A stretch of 64,000 nt of DNA from Flavobacterium sp. NG2 (GTDB lineage Bacteria > Bacteroidota > Bacteroidia > Flavobacteriales > Flavobacteriaceae). Made by a program: the position numbers and the translations under genes. Shown one piece after another: positions 36,375-46,020 of this stretch (position 1 is its first letter; every line of letters starts with the position of its first letter). The notes under the pieces are model-generated. The model made no database searches. It was not told where the DNA came from and saw only the letters and a program-made list of their open reading frames with translations. Where the stretch lies: contig NZ_CP139420.1 in assembly GCF_034119845.1 (NCBI RefSeq), forward strand, positions 350,001-414,000, read 5' to 3'.

Positions 36375-36404
36375 CAAATATACGCTAAATTCGGTAGCTT
36401 CAAA
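36375..36404 (-). promoter_or_regulatory. Promoter of lepA
   Basis: Reading leftward: TTTG (36404-36401), 18 bases, TATATTTG (36382-36375). Both boxes match the Bacteroidota consensus exactly. Confidence 0.65.
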
Positions 36405-36720
36405 GCCTTGAACAACTAAACTTAGGACAAACGCATGAGTTAAAAAAATTACCACAGATTTGCAGATTTTTTATTTTAACCATACACTTTGTTTTAGGAA
36501 GAATATATTTGCGCTAATACCGCTTGAAGCGGTCTATTCACAATCAAAATTCATTAAAAAATAAGTGAATTAGCAGTTATAAAATATATGCGCTTATCCT
36601 ACAACTAAATACAATTTACATTCAACTTAAAACACTGAAGTTCAATGTAAAAATTCCAATTTCTTTACAATTATATGGACTTTCGCTTAAAAGTTGTAAT
36701 TTTGCACAAAATTTAAGCAG
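36405..36720. other. Spacer upstream of the dus gene
   Basis: No gene is supported. It contains a short ACCACAGATTTGCAGATTTTT repeat piece (36451-36471), the ACCGCTTGAAGCGGT palindrome (about 36519-36533), and a TAATTTTG -7 box (36697-36704) 16 bases before the dus ATG. Confidence 0.5.
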
Positions 36721-37713
36721 ATGATCAAGATTGGCAACATAGAATTACCGGATTTCCCTTTACTTCTCGCACCTATGGAGGATGTGAGTGATCCGCCATT
36801 CCGTAGGCTGTGCAAAATGCATGGCGCCGATATGATGTACTCTGAATTTATTTCTTCCGAAGGTCTGATTCGTGACGCTATCAAAAGCCGAATGAAACTT
36901 GACATCTTCGATTATGAACGTCCCGTAGGTATCCAAATTTTTGGAGGTGACGAAGAAGCAATGGCTTTATCCTCTAAAATTGTTTCCACCGTAAACCCTG
37001 ATTTAATTGACATCAACTTTGGTTGTCCGGTTAAAAAAGTAGTTTGCAAAGGAGCTGGAGCAGGAGTTTTAAAAGATGTGGACTTGATGATTCGCTTAAC
37101 GCAAGCGGTTATTGACAGCACACATCTACCTGTAACCGTAAAAACACGTTTGGGTTGGGATGATAATTCGATTAATATTGATGAAGTGGCGGAACGCTTG
37201 CAAGATATTGGTGTAGCTGCCTTGAGTATTCACGCTCGTACTCGTGCCCAAATGTACAAAGGTCATTCGGACTGGTCACATATTGCTCGAGTAAAAAACA
37301 ATCCTCGTATCACCATGCCTATTTTTGGTAACGGAGATATAGATAGCCCTGAAAAAGCCTTAGAATACAAAAACAAATACGGTATCGACGGAATCATGAT
37401 TGGTCGCGCTGCTATTGGATATCCTTGGATTTTTAACGAAATCAAACATTTTTTCGAAACTGGCGAGCATTTAGCAAAACCAACCGTTGTTGACAGAGTC
37501 GAAGCCGTTCGAAACCACTTAACCTGGGCAATGGATTGGAAAGGACAACGCTTAGGAATAGTTGAAACCCGTCCGCATTACACTAATTATTTCAAAGGAA
37601 TTCATTCTTTTAAAACCTATAAACAAAAACTAGTAACACTAGATACTCCTGAAGAATTATTCGTTGTTTTGAATGAGATTGAAGAGGCCTATGCTGGTTA
37701 TGAAGTAGTTTAA
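36721..37713 (+). CDS. dusB: tRNA-dihydrouridine synthase
   Basis: 330 residues, FMN-dependent TIM barrel. Motifs: LAPMEDVSDPPFR, IQIFGGDEEAMA, INFGCPVKKVVCKGAGAGVLKD (catalytic Cys in VCKGAG), VKTRLGWDD, IHARTRAQMYKG and FGNGDIDSPEKALEY. It reduces uridine to dihydrouridine in the tRNA D-loop. It is of the DusB type by these motifs. The stop codon is the first three bases of an exact 125-bp tandem duplication. Confidence 0.95.
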   Translation: MIKIGNIELPDFPLLLAPMEDVSDPPFRRLCKMHGADMMYSEFISSEGLIRDAIKSRMKLDIFDYERPVGIQIFGGDEEAMALSSKIVSTVNPDLIDINFGCPVKKVVCKGAGAGVLKDVDLMIRLTQAVIDSTHLPVTVKTRLGWDDNSINIDEVAERLQDIGVAALSIHARTRAQMYKGHSDWSHIARVKNNPRITMPIFGNGDIDSPEKALEYKNKYGIDGIMIGRAAIGYPWIFNEIKHFFETGEHLAKPTVVDRVEAVRNHLTWAMDWKGQRLGIVETRPHYTNYFKGIHSFKTYKQKLVTLDTPEELFVVLNEIEEAYAGYEVV

Positions 37714-37960
37714 TCCATAAATTGATTTAGCCACGAATTCACGAATATTTATTTTAACCTTTGTGTATTCGTTGCCAAATTACTCACTCCTGCCAAAAGA
37801 AAAGTCAACCTCCTAAATAATATTGAACCTATTTCTAATCCATAAATTGATTTAGCCACGAATTCACGAATATTTATTTTAACCTTTGTGTATTCGTTGC
37901 CAAATTACTCACTCCTGCCAAAAGAAAAGTCAACCTCCTAAATAATATTGAACCTATTTC
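37711..37960. repeat. Exact 125-bp tandem duplication
   Basis: 37711-37835 and 37836-37960 read identically base for base. Each unit starts TAATCCATAAATTGATTTAG and contains CCACGAATTCACGAATATTT. The first unit begins at the dus stop codon. The rest of the 312-bp spacer (to 38025) is AT-rich with no gene. Confidence 0.95.
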
Positions 37961-38025
37961 ATAACTACTCCCTTTTTTATTTTTAGAGGTGTAAAATAAA
38001 TACTACTTTCGCCAAAAAATATAAA

Positions 38026-38613
38026 ATGAGAAAGTATATTAGTCTAGGTTTTGCTTTAGTAAGCTTTTTAGTGAAATCTCAAGAAACAGAGAAAGCATCC
38101 GTTGAGGAAAACTTATTTGGAGTACAACTGAGCATCATCAACACCAGTTTTCAATACGAGACCAAATTAGATAGAAAAATTACACTTCACTCAGAGCTGG
38201 GTTTCGGTCTAGCTTTTGCCACGATAAAAAATGATGACCCCACAATCGAAGACGAAAAGTCAACCATTATTTATCCTTTTATAAATTTAGAACCAAGATG
38301 GTATTTTGGATTAGACAGACGAGCAAAACTAGGGAGAAACACAAAAAACAACAGCGCTAACTATTTATCTTTGGCAACAACCTTTTTCTCAAATCAAACC
38401 TTATTACTCAATACTGGAGGTTTCAATGTCACTCCTCATTTATCAATTGTGCCTCAATTTGGTATCAGAAGAGCTTTTGCAAAAAACTTTAATTATGAAT
38501 TTTCAGGAGGTGTAGGCTATGGCTATAATTTCTTTGATGATGCTAAGGGATGTAATTGCAGTCACAACAATACAATAATCCATATTCAAAGTAAAATTGG
38601 TTACAACTTTTAA
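38026..38613 (+). CDS. Putative outer-membrane beta-barrel protein
   Basis: 195 residues. A signal peptide (cleaved near FLVKSQ) is followed by alternating beta-strand sequence (FGVQLSIINTSFQYETKL, ITLHSELGFGLAFA, YEFSGGVGYGYNFF) ending in IGYNF, a C-terminal aromatic typical of outer-membrane barrels. A CNCSHNN segment near the end contains two Cys. No specific function is recognised. It is a single gene, convergent with the efflux operon. Confidence 0.75.
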   Translation: MRKYISLGFALVSFLVKSQETEKASVEENLFGVQLSIINTSFQYETKLDRKITLHSELGFGLAFATIKNDDPTIEDEKSTIIYPFINLEPRWYFGLDRRAKLGRNTKNNSANYLSLATTFFSNQTLLLNTGGFNVTPHLSIVPQFGIRRAFAKNFNYEFSGGVGYGYNFFDDAKGCNCSHNNTIIHIQSKIGYNF

Positions 38614-38630
38614 AATAAGTACACATAAAA

Positions 38631-38662
38631 AAAGACTGTCTGAAAAATTCCAGACAGTCTTT
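38631..38662. terminator. Bidirectional terminator before the RND operon end
   Basis: Perfect 12-base stem AAAGACTGTCTG/CAGACAGTCTTT with an eight-base loop and A/T runs on both sides, between convergent genes. Confidence 0.85.
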
Positions 38663-38682
38663 CTAATTAAAAACGATTACCG

Positions 38683-41600
38683 TTACAAGCTAATTTTTTT
38701 ATTCTGTTTCCATAATTTAAATCGCTCGATTAAATAGTACAGTACAGGCACGACTATCAATGTCAAGAAAGTTGCGAAGACTAATCCGAAGATAACCGTC
38801 CAAGCTAATGGCCCCCAGAAAATAACGTTATCACCTCCAATATAAATTTTAGGGTCAAACTCACTAAATAGAGAGAAAAAATCAATATTAAATCCAATTG
38901 CCAGCGGTATCAATCCTAGAACCGTTGTGATGGCTGTTAACAGTACAGGTCTCAACCTTGCTTTTCCACCTGTCACAATCGCTTCAAAAATATACTCTCT
39001 ATCTAAGATTTTATATTGAGGAACATTCAACTCTTCTTTTTTGCGGCTTATCAGTAATTCTGTATAATCCAGAAGCACGACCCCATTATTCACCACAATA
39101 CCAGCGAGGGAAATAATTCCCATCATGGTCATCATAATAACAAAAGGCCAACCTGTCGCCATTAATCCCAAGAACACTCCAATAAAACTCAAAAATACGG
39201 CTACCATAATAATTGAGGGTTTAGAGATAGAATTAAATTGGAACACTAAAATCAACATAATAAGTCCCAGCCCCGTTATTAAGGCCCCCATTAAAAAAGC
39301 CATCTGTTTGTTCTGCTCCTCAATTTGTCCTGTAAAATCAAATTTCACTGTTTTTGGAGCATCAAAATCAGCCATTTCAGCTTGAATCTGACTTACAACA
39401 GCACCCGCATCTGTAAATCCAGGAGAAAGTGCCGAATATAAGACAACAACACGATTCAAATCTCTGTGTTTAATAGCGCTAAAAGAAGAACTATTCTTTT
39501 GCGAAGCTACAGTTGAAAGTGGAATTTCTTTTAACTGTCCCGAAGCCATGTCTCTAAAAGTGATGTTTTGATTAAAAAGCGTACTTTGATTGTAACGGTT
39601 CTCATCATTAAACCTCACGTTGATATCATAATCTTCACCATCTAACTTATAAACACCCGCTTTTTCACCAAAAACAGAACGTCTCAACTGATTTCCAACT
39701 TGTCCAGCCGAAATACCCATTTCACCCGCTTTCTCACGGTCAACAGAAACTTTCATTGCTGGTTTTCCTTTGTTGACATCGACTTTTAATTCGTCAATTC
39801 CAGGTATGTTTCGACCGTTTAAAAAGTCTTTCATCTTTTCGGCAGTGACTATCAATTCCGTATAATCTTTTCCTTTAATTTCGATATTAATTGGATAACC
39901 TGCTGGTGGTCCTGCGGCATCTTTTTCGACAGAAATAGAAACTCCTGGATAAATATCTTTTAACGCTTCTTGTACTTTCAATCGCATTTGTTCAGAGTCT
40001 CTCCCGTCACGGTATTTATACTCACGCATCGAAACCGTAATTTTAGCTTTATGAGGCATTTCGGCTGTTGAACCTCCATCTGTTTGTGGATTACCTGCAC
40101 CCTCACCTACTTGAGAAACCGCCGATTCTACTAAATAATTAGTACTATCCGCCTCATTGATATACTCTTTAGAATCCAAAACAGCATACACACGTTTTTC
40201 AATATCCTTAGTTAAAGCATTCGTTTTTTCAATATCAGTACCTTGTGGATATTCGATATATACGATAATCTGGTTTGGTTTGTTATCTGGAAAAAACTCT
40301 ACTTTGGTTCTTCCACTTCCAACACTCCATCCAAAATAAGTCATCAATACAGCAAAAAACAAAAAGAACATTACCCCTACTACGATGAATGGTTTTCTTC
40401 CTGACAAAAAGAATTTCAACCAACCTTCGTATCCATTCTCTAGCTTGCTTAACGTAACCGTTTGAAACTTTAAAGTATAACCTTTAATCACATATTTGTA
40501 CAACCAAAACATAGCCGCTGTAAAAATCATCAAAGACCCTAATCCACGAACGGCACCACCAAAAACAAGAATCAGTGTACCAATACCGCCAAGGATTATA
40601 CTCAAACGTATCAACTGTTTCTTTGTTAACACTTTGTCTTTGATATCCATGAATTGCGAAACCAAAACTGAGTTAAAAAAGATAGCTACAAACAATGACG
40701 AACCCAATACGACAGAAAGCGTTATAGGGAAATAAATCATAAACTGCCCCATCACACCTGGCCATAATCCCAGAGGTACGAAAGCGGCAACCGTTGTCGC
40801 AGTAGAAATAATAATTGGCATCGCAATTTCACCAATACCCACTTTGGCAGCATCCATACGATTCATTCCTTCGTCTTCCATTAAACGGTAGACATTTTCG
40901 ACAACTACAATTCCGTTGTCAACGAGCATTCCGAGCCCCATGATGAGTCCAAATAAAATCATCGTATTCATTGTATACCCTAAGGCATTCAAAATCATAA
41001 ACGACAAGAACATCGACATCGGAATCGCAAATCCCACGAAAAGCGCATTTCTAAACCCTAAGAAAAACATCAAAACCCCAACAACTAGTATAATACCAAA
41101 GATGATATTATTTACTAAATCATCTACTTGATTTAATGTTTTAGAAGAAGAATCATTCGATAAACTAATATTTAAATCCTTAGGAAAATGGTTTTCTTGT
41201 GTATCTGCGAGAATAGTTTTAATCTTATCCGAAGCTTCAATCATGTTTTTTCCAGCTCGTTTTTTCACATCAAGCATCACAACACTTTTACCAAATTCTC
41301 TCGCATAAGTAGTCTTGTCTTCATTTTTGAAAGTAACCTGAGCTACATCCTTAAGATAGATAGGCCCTTGTTCATTTTTAACAACAAAGTTTTCTAAATC
41401 AGTAGGCTTATCAATTTCACCTTTGATACTAATAGTTCTTCTTTGTCCACTTGAAATAATATTACCTGCTGACATCGTTACGTTTCCGTTACGAACAGCA
41501 TTTATCACATCATCAAAACTTACTTTTGAAGCCGCCATTTTGAAAATATCAACGGCTATTTCAATTTCCTTTTCTTGAGCTCCTCGAATATCTACCTGTT

Positions 41601-42156
41601 TGATTTCGCTTAGCCCCTCAATTTCATCTTTCAAATATTCACCAAATTCTTTTAATTTTTCAACAGGATAATCTCCTGATAAATTAATATTCAGAATTGG
41701 AATTTCTTCAGATAAATTTAAATCAAATACATTAGGTTCGACTTTAACACCGTTAAAAGTAGGCCAATCTTCATTTGACTTTTTAGCATCAACTTTGTCT
41801 TTTACTTTTTGTTTGGCATCTTCGACTGTTATTTTTTCATCAAATTCGACTGTGATAATACCATAATCTTCTTGTGAAGTCGAAACCACTTTAACAACAT
41901 TACTAACGTTCTTAATATCTTCCTCTAATGGATCGATTATTAATCGTTCAATATCCTCAGCGGTATTACCTGGATAAACCGTACTTATATAAATTTTAGT
42001 TTCCTTAATCTCAGGAAAATCTTCTCTAGGCATTGCGTAATAAGCCGAAATACCCAAAATAAAGAACAACGCCATGATGACATAAATCGTCATTTTGTTG
42101 TCGACGGCCATAGAAGAAAACTTAAATTCTTTATGCTTGATTGGTGGAATACTCAT
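38683..42156 (-). CDS. RND efflux permease subunit
   Basis: 1157 residues with the RND layout: 12 core membrane helices in two halves and two large periplasmic loops. Motifs include VDNGIVVVENVYR in helix 4 and the internal repeat AGIVVNNGVVLLDY. An additional hydrophobic stretch (about residues 505-560, LIRLSIILGGIGTLILVFGG) lies between the halves, which is common in Bacteroidota members. It pumps substrates using the proton gradient with the MFP and TolC proteins of this operon. Drug versus metal specificity is not clear from sequence. Confidence 0.93.
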   Translation of the reverse strand: MSIPPIKHKEFKFSSMAVDNKMTIYVIMALFFILGISAYYAMPREDFPEIKETKIYISTVYPGNTAEDIERLIIDPLEEDIKNVSNVVKVVSTSQEDYGIITVEFDEKITVEDAKQKVKDKVDAKKSNEDWPTFNGVKVEPNVFDLNLSEEIPILNINLSGDYPVEKLKEFGEYLKDEIEGLSEIKQVDIRGAQEKEIEIAVDIFKMAASKVSFDDVINAVRNGNVTMSAGNIISSGQRRTISIKGEIDKPTDLENFVVKNEQGPIYLKDVAQVTFKNEDKTTYAREFGKSVVMLDVKKRAGKNMIEASDKIKTILADTQENHFPKDLNISLSNDSSSKTLNQVDDLVNNIIFGIILVVGVLMFFLGFRNALFVGFAIPMSMFLSFMILNALGYTMNTMILFGLIMGLGMLVDNGIVVVENVYRLMEDEGMNRMDAAKVGIGEIAMPIIISTATTVAAFVPLGLWPGVMGQFMIYFPITLSVVLGSSLFVAIFFNSVLVSQFMDIKDKVLTKKQLIRLSIILGGIGTLILVFGGAVRGLGSLMIFTAAMFWLYKYVIKGYTLKFQTVTLSKLENGYEGWLKFFLSGRKPFIVVGVMFFLFFAVLMTYFGWSVGSGRTKVEFFPDNKPNQIIVYIEYPQGTDIEKTNALTKDIEKRVYAVLDSKEYINEADSTNYLVESAVSQVGEGAGNPQTDGGSTAEMPHKAKITVSMREYKYRDGRDSEQMRLKVQEALKDIYPGVSISVEKDAAGPPAGYPINIEIKGKDYTELIVTAEKMKDFLNGRNIPGIDELKVDVNKGKPAMKVSVDREKAGEMGISAGQVGNQLRRSVFGEKAGVYKLDGEDYDINVRFNDENRYNQSTLFNQNITFRDMASGQLKEIPLSTVASQKNSSSFSAIKHRDLNRVVVLYSALSPGFTDAGAVVSQIQAEMADFDAPKTVKFDFTGQIEEQNKQMAFLMGALITGLGLIMLILVFQFNSISKPSIIMVAVFLSFIGVFLGLMATGWPFVIMMTMMGIISLAGIVVNNGVVLLDYTELLISRKKEELNVPQYKILDREYIFEAIVTGGKARLRPVLLTAITTVLGLIPLAIGFNIDFFSLFSEFDPKIYIGGDNVIFWGPLAWTVIFGLVFATFLTLIVVPVLYYLIERFKLWKQNKKISL

Positions 42157-42164
42157 CTTTTATC

Positions 42165-43328
42165 TTATTTTATTATAGACACAACTTGTCCGTCTTTTAC
42201 GCTTCTTGCTCCTTCTTTTATAATCAAATCTCCATCACTAATTCCCTCCAGAATTTCAATCAAATCCCCTTGTGATTTACCCGTTTTAACTATCACCTTT
42301 CTAGCTTTAGTATGCTTATTTTGATCTGTCTTTTCAGCAATATAAAGGTATTGCTCTCCTTCAGCATTTTCTGAGATAATACTCAAAGGCACTGTAATAA
42401 CATTTTTATTAGAGTAATCGTTGATGTTTAATTTAGACGATAAATTAGGTTTAATTAATCCTGATTTATTAGGCACTTGAACCTGTACTTTGAAAGAACG
42501 ATTCGCTGGATTGATATTGTTATTTACTAATGAAACCTGTGTTTTAATTGTTTCGTTCAACATAGGAAAATCAACAACTACCTCTGTACCACGTTTGATT
42601 GCGCTCAAGTATTTCTCAGGAACATCTGCTTCAAGATACATATTCCCCAAATTAATAATTCTCAAAACAGGACTTCCAGGCGCTAAAACACTTCCTTTTT
42701 CAGAAATTATTTCATCGACAACACCAGAGAATGGAGCCACAATTGCTGTTTTTGCAATTTGTTTTTTAAGTTGAAGAATTGATTTATTTTGTGCTTCATA
42801 GGTTGACTTAGCTTGCAAAAACTGAATTTCAGAACCGATTTTTTGATCCCAAAGATTCTTTTGTCTTTCATAAGTTGTTTTAGCTAAATTTGCTTGAATT
42901 TGAAGTTGAGCCAATTGTTGGTTTAACCCACCATCATCAACACTTCCAAGAACTTGACCTTTAGAAACGCGTTGCCCTTCTTTAACAGCAAGGTTTTCCA
43001 AAATTCCACCTAATTGCGCATTTACAACTATGTTTTCTTTGGTTTGAACTTGTGCTTGCAATTCCAGATAATGCTTAAACACAGTGTCTTTTGCAGTAAT
43101 AGTCGTAATTAAAGTTTGTTTGTGATTAACATCTAATTCACCAATAGCGTCATCAATTTTTTTCAATTCTTTTGACAACTCATCGGCTGATTTTACAATC
43201 TCAGCTCGTTTTAATCGCAATTGTTCTAGATTTCCTGACGCAATAATCGTCTCAGTTGAATTTTTCTTATCACCTCCACAAGAAAGCATTACGATTGAAA
43301 ACACGGTTAATAAAATAGTTTTTCTCAT
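42165..43328 (-). CDS. RND efflux periplasmic adaptor subunit (MFP), lipoprotein
   Basis: 387 residues. The lipobox VMLSCGG gives lipidated Cys17. A long coiled-coil hairpin region (about 30-165) is interrupted by a lipoyl-like half (IVVNAQLGGILENLAVKEGQRVSKGQVLG ... APFSGVVDEIISEKGSVLAPG). Beta-barrel and membrane-proximal domains follow. It links the permease to the outer-membrane channel. It lies 8 bp from the permease and 26 bp from the TolC gene. Confidence 0.93.
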   Translation of the reverse strand: MRKTILLTVFSIVMLSCGGDKKNSTETIIASGNLEQLRLKRAEIVKSADELSKELKKIDDAIGELDVNHKQTLITTITAKDTVFKHYLELQAQVQTKENIVVNAQLGGILENLAVKEGQRVSKGQVLGSVDDGGLNQQLAQLQIQANLAKTTYERQKNLWDQKIGSEIQFLQAKSTYEAQNKSILQLKKQIAKTAIVAPFSGVVDEIISEKGSVLAPGSPVLRIINLGNMYLEADVPEKYLSAIKRGTEVVVDFPMLNETIKTQVSLVNNNINPANRSFKVQVQVPNKSGLIKPNLSSKLNINDYSNKNVITVPLSIISENAEGEQYLYIAEKTDQNKHTKARKVIVKTGKSQGDLIEILEGISDGDLIIKEGARSVKDGQVVSIIK

Positions 43329-43354
43329 TGGTATATCTTTTTAATTGCTGATTA

Positions 43355-44701
43355 TTATTTGTTATTAAGTTTCTCCAAAGTCGCTTTTTTGTTGATAATA
43401 TTAATCATCGACTGAAGGTAACTTTGTTGGGTAGAATATAATTGTCGTTGTGCTTCACTAAAATCAAAACTAGAAGACAAACCTTCTTTGAATTTGACTT
43501 GTTGCTTCTTCTCTATTCTTTCGGCAAGAGCCAAGTTACTTTTGGCAGTAGCATATTCTTCAACGCTAAAATCAAATTCACTTTTTGCAGTTGCATACTG
43601 TAATTTTAATTTTTGATCGGCTTCATTCAATTGAGTTTTAGCTTGATCAAAAGCAATTTTAGCTTGTTGTGTTTTGGCTTTATAACTAAAACTACTGAAG
43701 ATAGGCACACTCAATCTAACTCCTAAATTAGAGTAGTTCAACCATTTTTGGTTGGTCGAGAAAAAAGTAAATTCATTTGCAAATGAATTATAACCAAAAT
43801 TCACATTAGCAGCCAAAGTAGGCAATGCTTTACTTCGTTCTAACTTATACTCTAACTCTCTTTGCTTCTGAAAATTAGTTGCAATTTGGTAATCAACATT
43901 GTCATTTACATTAAACTGATGAAGCATTAAAGCTGCTCCAACATTTTTTTGCGTAAGACTTTCTAATTTATCTGTAACAATAAGTTGGTCGTTAATATCA
44001 ATACCTAATGTGATTTTCAACATTTTATAAGCCACATCAAGTAAACGAGTGGAATTATTTAAATTACTATTAACCGATGCTAAAGTAATTTGCAGTTGCT
44101 CGACATTTTCTTCTTCAATCAAGCCATTTTTGAACGTTTCTTTAGTGTCTGAAACCGTTTTTTCAAGGGTTGCTTTGTTCTTTTTTAAAATAGCAATACT
44201 CTCTTGCGCTAACAAAACGTTCCCATAAGCATTAATGACCATCTCTTTAACCTCTACATCCGTTTTCCTCTTGGCATTTTCATAATACTTCAAATAAGTT
44301 TTGGATGCTTGCAAAGCCACTATATAAGAACCATCAAACAACAGCTGACTTAAAGTTGCTACAGCATTCATATTATGTTTGGTTCCAAAAGCAAAAGTTG
44401 AGATACTACCCTCTTCTCCTCCAAATGGGCCTCCCCCAGAAACCCCTTGCTGCTGGAATGAAAAATTATTTTGGTAATCTACCGTACCGTTAATCTGTGG
44501 CAAACCCGCAGCAGTCGTCTCCCACTTTTTTTGCCTTGCTGCTTCAACATCGCGCCCAGAGTTTATAACCGAATAGTTATGTTCCAAAGCATGAACGATT
44601 GCCTGATCTAGACTATAAGAATAGCTTTGAGGTGTTTCCTGCGCCTTTGTATTAACAGCAAAAAATAAGAGGCTGATGAATAATAAATTTCTCTTTATCA
44701 T
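43355..44701 (-). CDS. TolC family outer-membrane efflux protein
   Basis: 448 residues. A signal peptide (to NTKAQ) is followed by two OEP repeats with long helices, the first beginning SYSLDQAIVHALEHNYSVINSGRDVEAA. Barrel strands such as LSVPIFSSFSYKAKTQQAKIAFDQAK are typical. It forms the trimeric exit duct of the pump. Its ATG overlaps the TetR gene stop by 4 bp, so the two are translationally coupled. Confidence 0.93.
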   Translation of the reverse strand: MIKRNLLFISLLFFAVNTKAQETPQSYSYSLDQAIVHALEHNYSVINSGRDVEAARQKKWETTAAGLPQINGTVDYQNNFSFQQQGVSGGGPFGGEEGSISTFAFGTKHNMNAVATLSQLLFDGSYIVALQASKTYLKYYENAKRKTDVEVKEMVINAYGNVLLAQESIAILKKNKATLEKTVSDTKETFKNGLIEEENVEQLQITLASVNSNLNNSTRLLDVAYKMLKITLGIDINDQLIVTDKLESLTQKNVGAALMLHQFNVNDNVDYQIATNFQKQRELEYKLERSKALPTLAANVNFGYNSFANEFTFFSTNQKWLNYSNLGVRLSVPIFSSFSYKAKTQQAKIAFDQAKTQLNEADQKLKLQYATAKSEFDFSVEEYATAKSNLALAERIEKKQQVKFKEGLSSSFDFSEAQRQLYSTQQSYLQSMINIINKKATLEKLNNK

Positions 44702-45294
44702 AAAGTTTGATTTTGCATTTGTTTTTCGAGTTCAATAATTCCTTTTGGTGTTGCCATAGCCCTAGTATGGTATTCTAAAGCTTTTATTTCTAGTCTTTGT
44801 GCTTCTTTTTCAGAACTAGTATTTTCATTGATACTAAAAATCAACGTATAATAAAACTTAACATAGGCTTCAATATCTAAATCGTTACGATACAAGCCCG
44901 AAGCAATTCCTTTTTCTATATTTTGACGAAAGCATTTGCTACATTCGTTGATTTCTACTGCTAAAACTTCAGCATAAATTTCAGGATAATGCTTCTTTAA
45001 TTGATAAATAGGCGAAGTATCTGTCGACTGAAACATATCACTGAACATTTTTCTAATTTCAAAATTTTCAGCTATAGCATTATCATTATTACTAGTTATC
45101 GATTCTATAATTTGATGTACTTCTTTATGAACATAAGCCGTACTTTCCTTTATTAATGCTTCTTTATTACAGAAATATTTATAAATCGTTTTCTTTGAAA
45201 TACACATCTCACAAGCGATATCATCCATCGTGATACTTTTGAATCCTAACTTCAAAAATAATTCACTCGCTTTTTTAATAATTTTCTCCTTCAT
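44698..45294 (-). CDS. TetR/AcrR regulator of the efflux operon
   Basis: 198 residues. The N-terminal TetR helix-turn-helix is ITMDDIACEMCISKKTIYKYFCNKEALI. The C-terminal ligand domain contains several Cys (ECSKCF) that could be redox- or metal-sensitive, which is speculative. It is embedded in the operon, between YceI and TolC. A 28-bp inverted repeat at 45905-45932 inside the operon promoter is the likely operator. Confidence 0.9.
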   Translation of the reverse strand: MKEKIIKKASELFLKLGFKSITMDDIACEMCISKKTIYKYFCNKEALIKESTAYVHKEVHQIIESITSNNDNAIAENFEIRKMFSDMFQSTDTSPIYQLKKHYPEIYAEVLAVEINECSKCFRQNIEKGIASGLYRNDLDIEAYVKFYYTLIFSINENTSSEKEAQRLEIKALEYHTRAMATPKGIIELEKQMQNQTL

Positions 45295-45312
45295 CTTCTT
45301 CCGTAATTGAAA

Positions 45313-45834
45313 TTAAACTTTGAATTCTAAATTGGCTTCTAACATTAAATCTTGCCCTGTAGCAATACCTCCCATTTGGTAAATCGTATTGGATTTCAAA
45401 TCAAAATCCCTGCGATTTATCATTCCTTTGATTTCAAAAGAAGCTTTTTTGATTCCATTATAAAAAGTATACCCTATGAATTCGGCATCTAATTCTATTA
45501 CTTTCGTAATATTTTTAATGGTAAGATTTCCTTTTATAAAATTAATATTTTTATTGACTTTTTGGAATGAAGTCGATTTAAAATTAATAATCGGATATTC
45601 TTTTACATCAATAAAGTCATTGATTTTCAAATGAGTATCCATCAATTCTAATTTTGATTCATTACTATTTACGTTTAACGAAAACTCAAGGTTCGCATCT
45701 TCAATGCAATCGTTTTTGATAGCGACATTACCTTCAAATTTATTTGCCTTCCCTGCTATATAGGCCACAATAGCATGTTTGTTTTTTATCAACACATCCG
45801 ATTGTTCAGAATCAATTGTCCAGTTAGTCCCCAT
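45313..45834 (-). CDS. YceI-like family protein without signal peptide
   Basis: 173 residues. A lipocalin-like YceI beta-barrel is predicted from TNWTIDSEQSDVLIKNKHAI, DVKEYPIINFKSTSF and the ISO-type IKGMINRRDFDL strand. Typical YceI proteins are periplasmic and bind polyisoprenoids; this one has no signal peptide, so it may be cytoplasmic. It is first in the efflux operon, 18 bp before the TetR gene, and divergent from a polyprenyl synthase gene. Confidence 0.85.
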   Translation of the reverse strand: MGTNWTIDSEQSDVLIKNKHAIVAYIAGKANKFEGNVAIKNDCIEDANLEFSLNVNSNESKLELMDTHLKINDFIDVKEYPIINFKSTSFQKVNKNINFIKGNLTIKNITKVIELDAEFIGYTFYNGIKKASFEIKGMINRRDFDLKSNTIYQMGGIATGQDLMLEANLEFKV

Positions 45835-45892
45835 AACGTATTGTTTTAATTTTAAATCAAAATCACCAACTTCCTTATTCGTAATTTGACCG

Positions 45893-45923
45893 CAAATGTA
45901 GTTAGGAAACTTTTAACACCAAA
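45893..45923 (-). promoter_or_regulatory. Promoter of the YceI-TetR-TolC-MFP-RND operon
   Basis: Reading leftward: TTTG (45923-45920), 19 bases, TACATTTG (45900-45893). Both boxes are exact consensus matches. The leader is about 50 bases. Confidence 0.7.
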
Positions 45924-45932
45924 ATAGTTTCC
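45905..45932. promoter_or_regulatory. Candidate TetR operator over the efflux promoter
   Basis: GGAAACT (45905-45911) and AGTTTCC (45926-45932) form a perfect seven-base inverted repeat with a 14-base spacer, 28 bp in all. It overlaps the -33 box and spacer of the promoter, a good place for repression by the operon's own TetR protein. Confidence 0.5.
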
Positions 45933-45974
45933 ATTGTATTTTCTTTTTTTTAACATTTCATTAATAAAGCCTAT

Positions 45975-46004
45975 TTGTAATCCAATAGTATTACTGTAAT
46001 TTAG
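45975..46004 (+). promoter_or_regulatory. Promoter of the polyprenyl synthase gene
   Basis: TTG at 45975-45977, 19 bases, then TAATTTAG (45997-46004), one mismatch from TAnnTTTG. The leader is about 12 bases. Confidence 0.5.
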
Positions 46005-46020
46005 CCGAAAAATATTTTTT

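Noticed and set aside
37711..37960. Two-unit repeat as a CRISPR remnant
   Set aside because: The units are adjacent with no spacer, 125 bp long, and no cas genes are near.
39125..41397. Several plus-strand open frames over the RND permease gene
   Set aside because: All are antisense shadows of a single well-supported permease gene.
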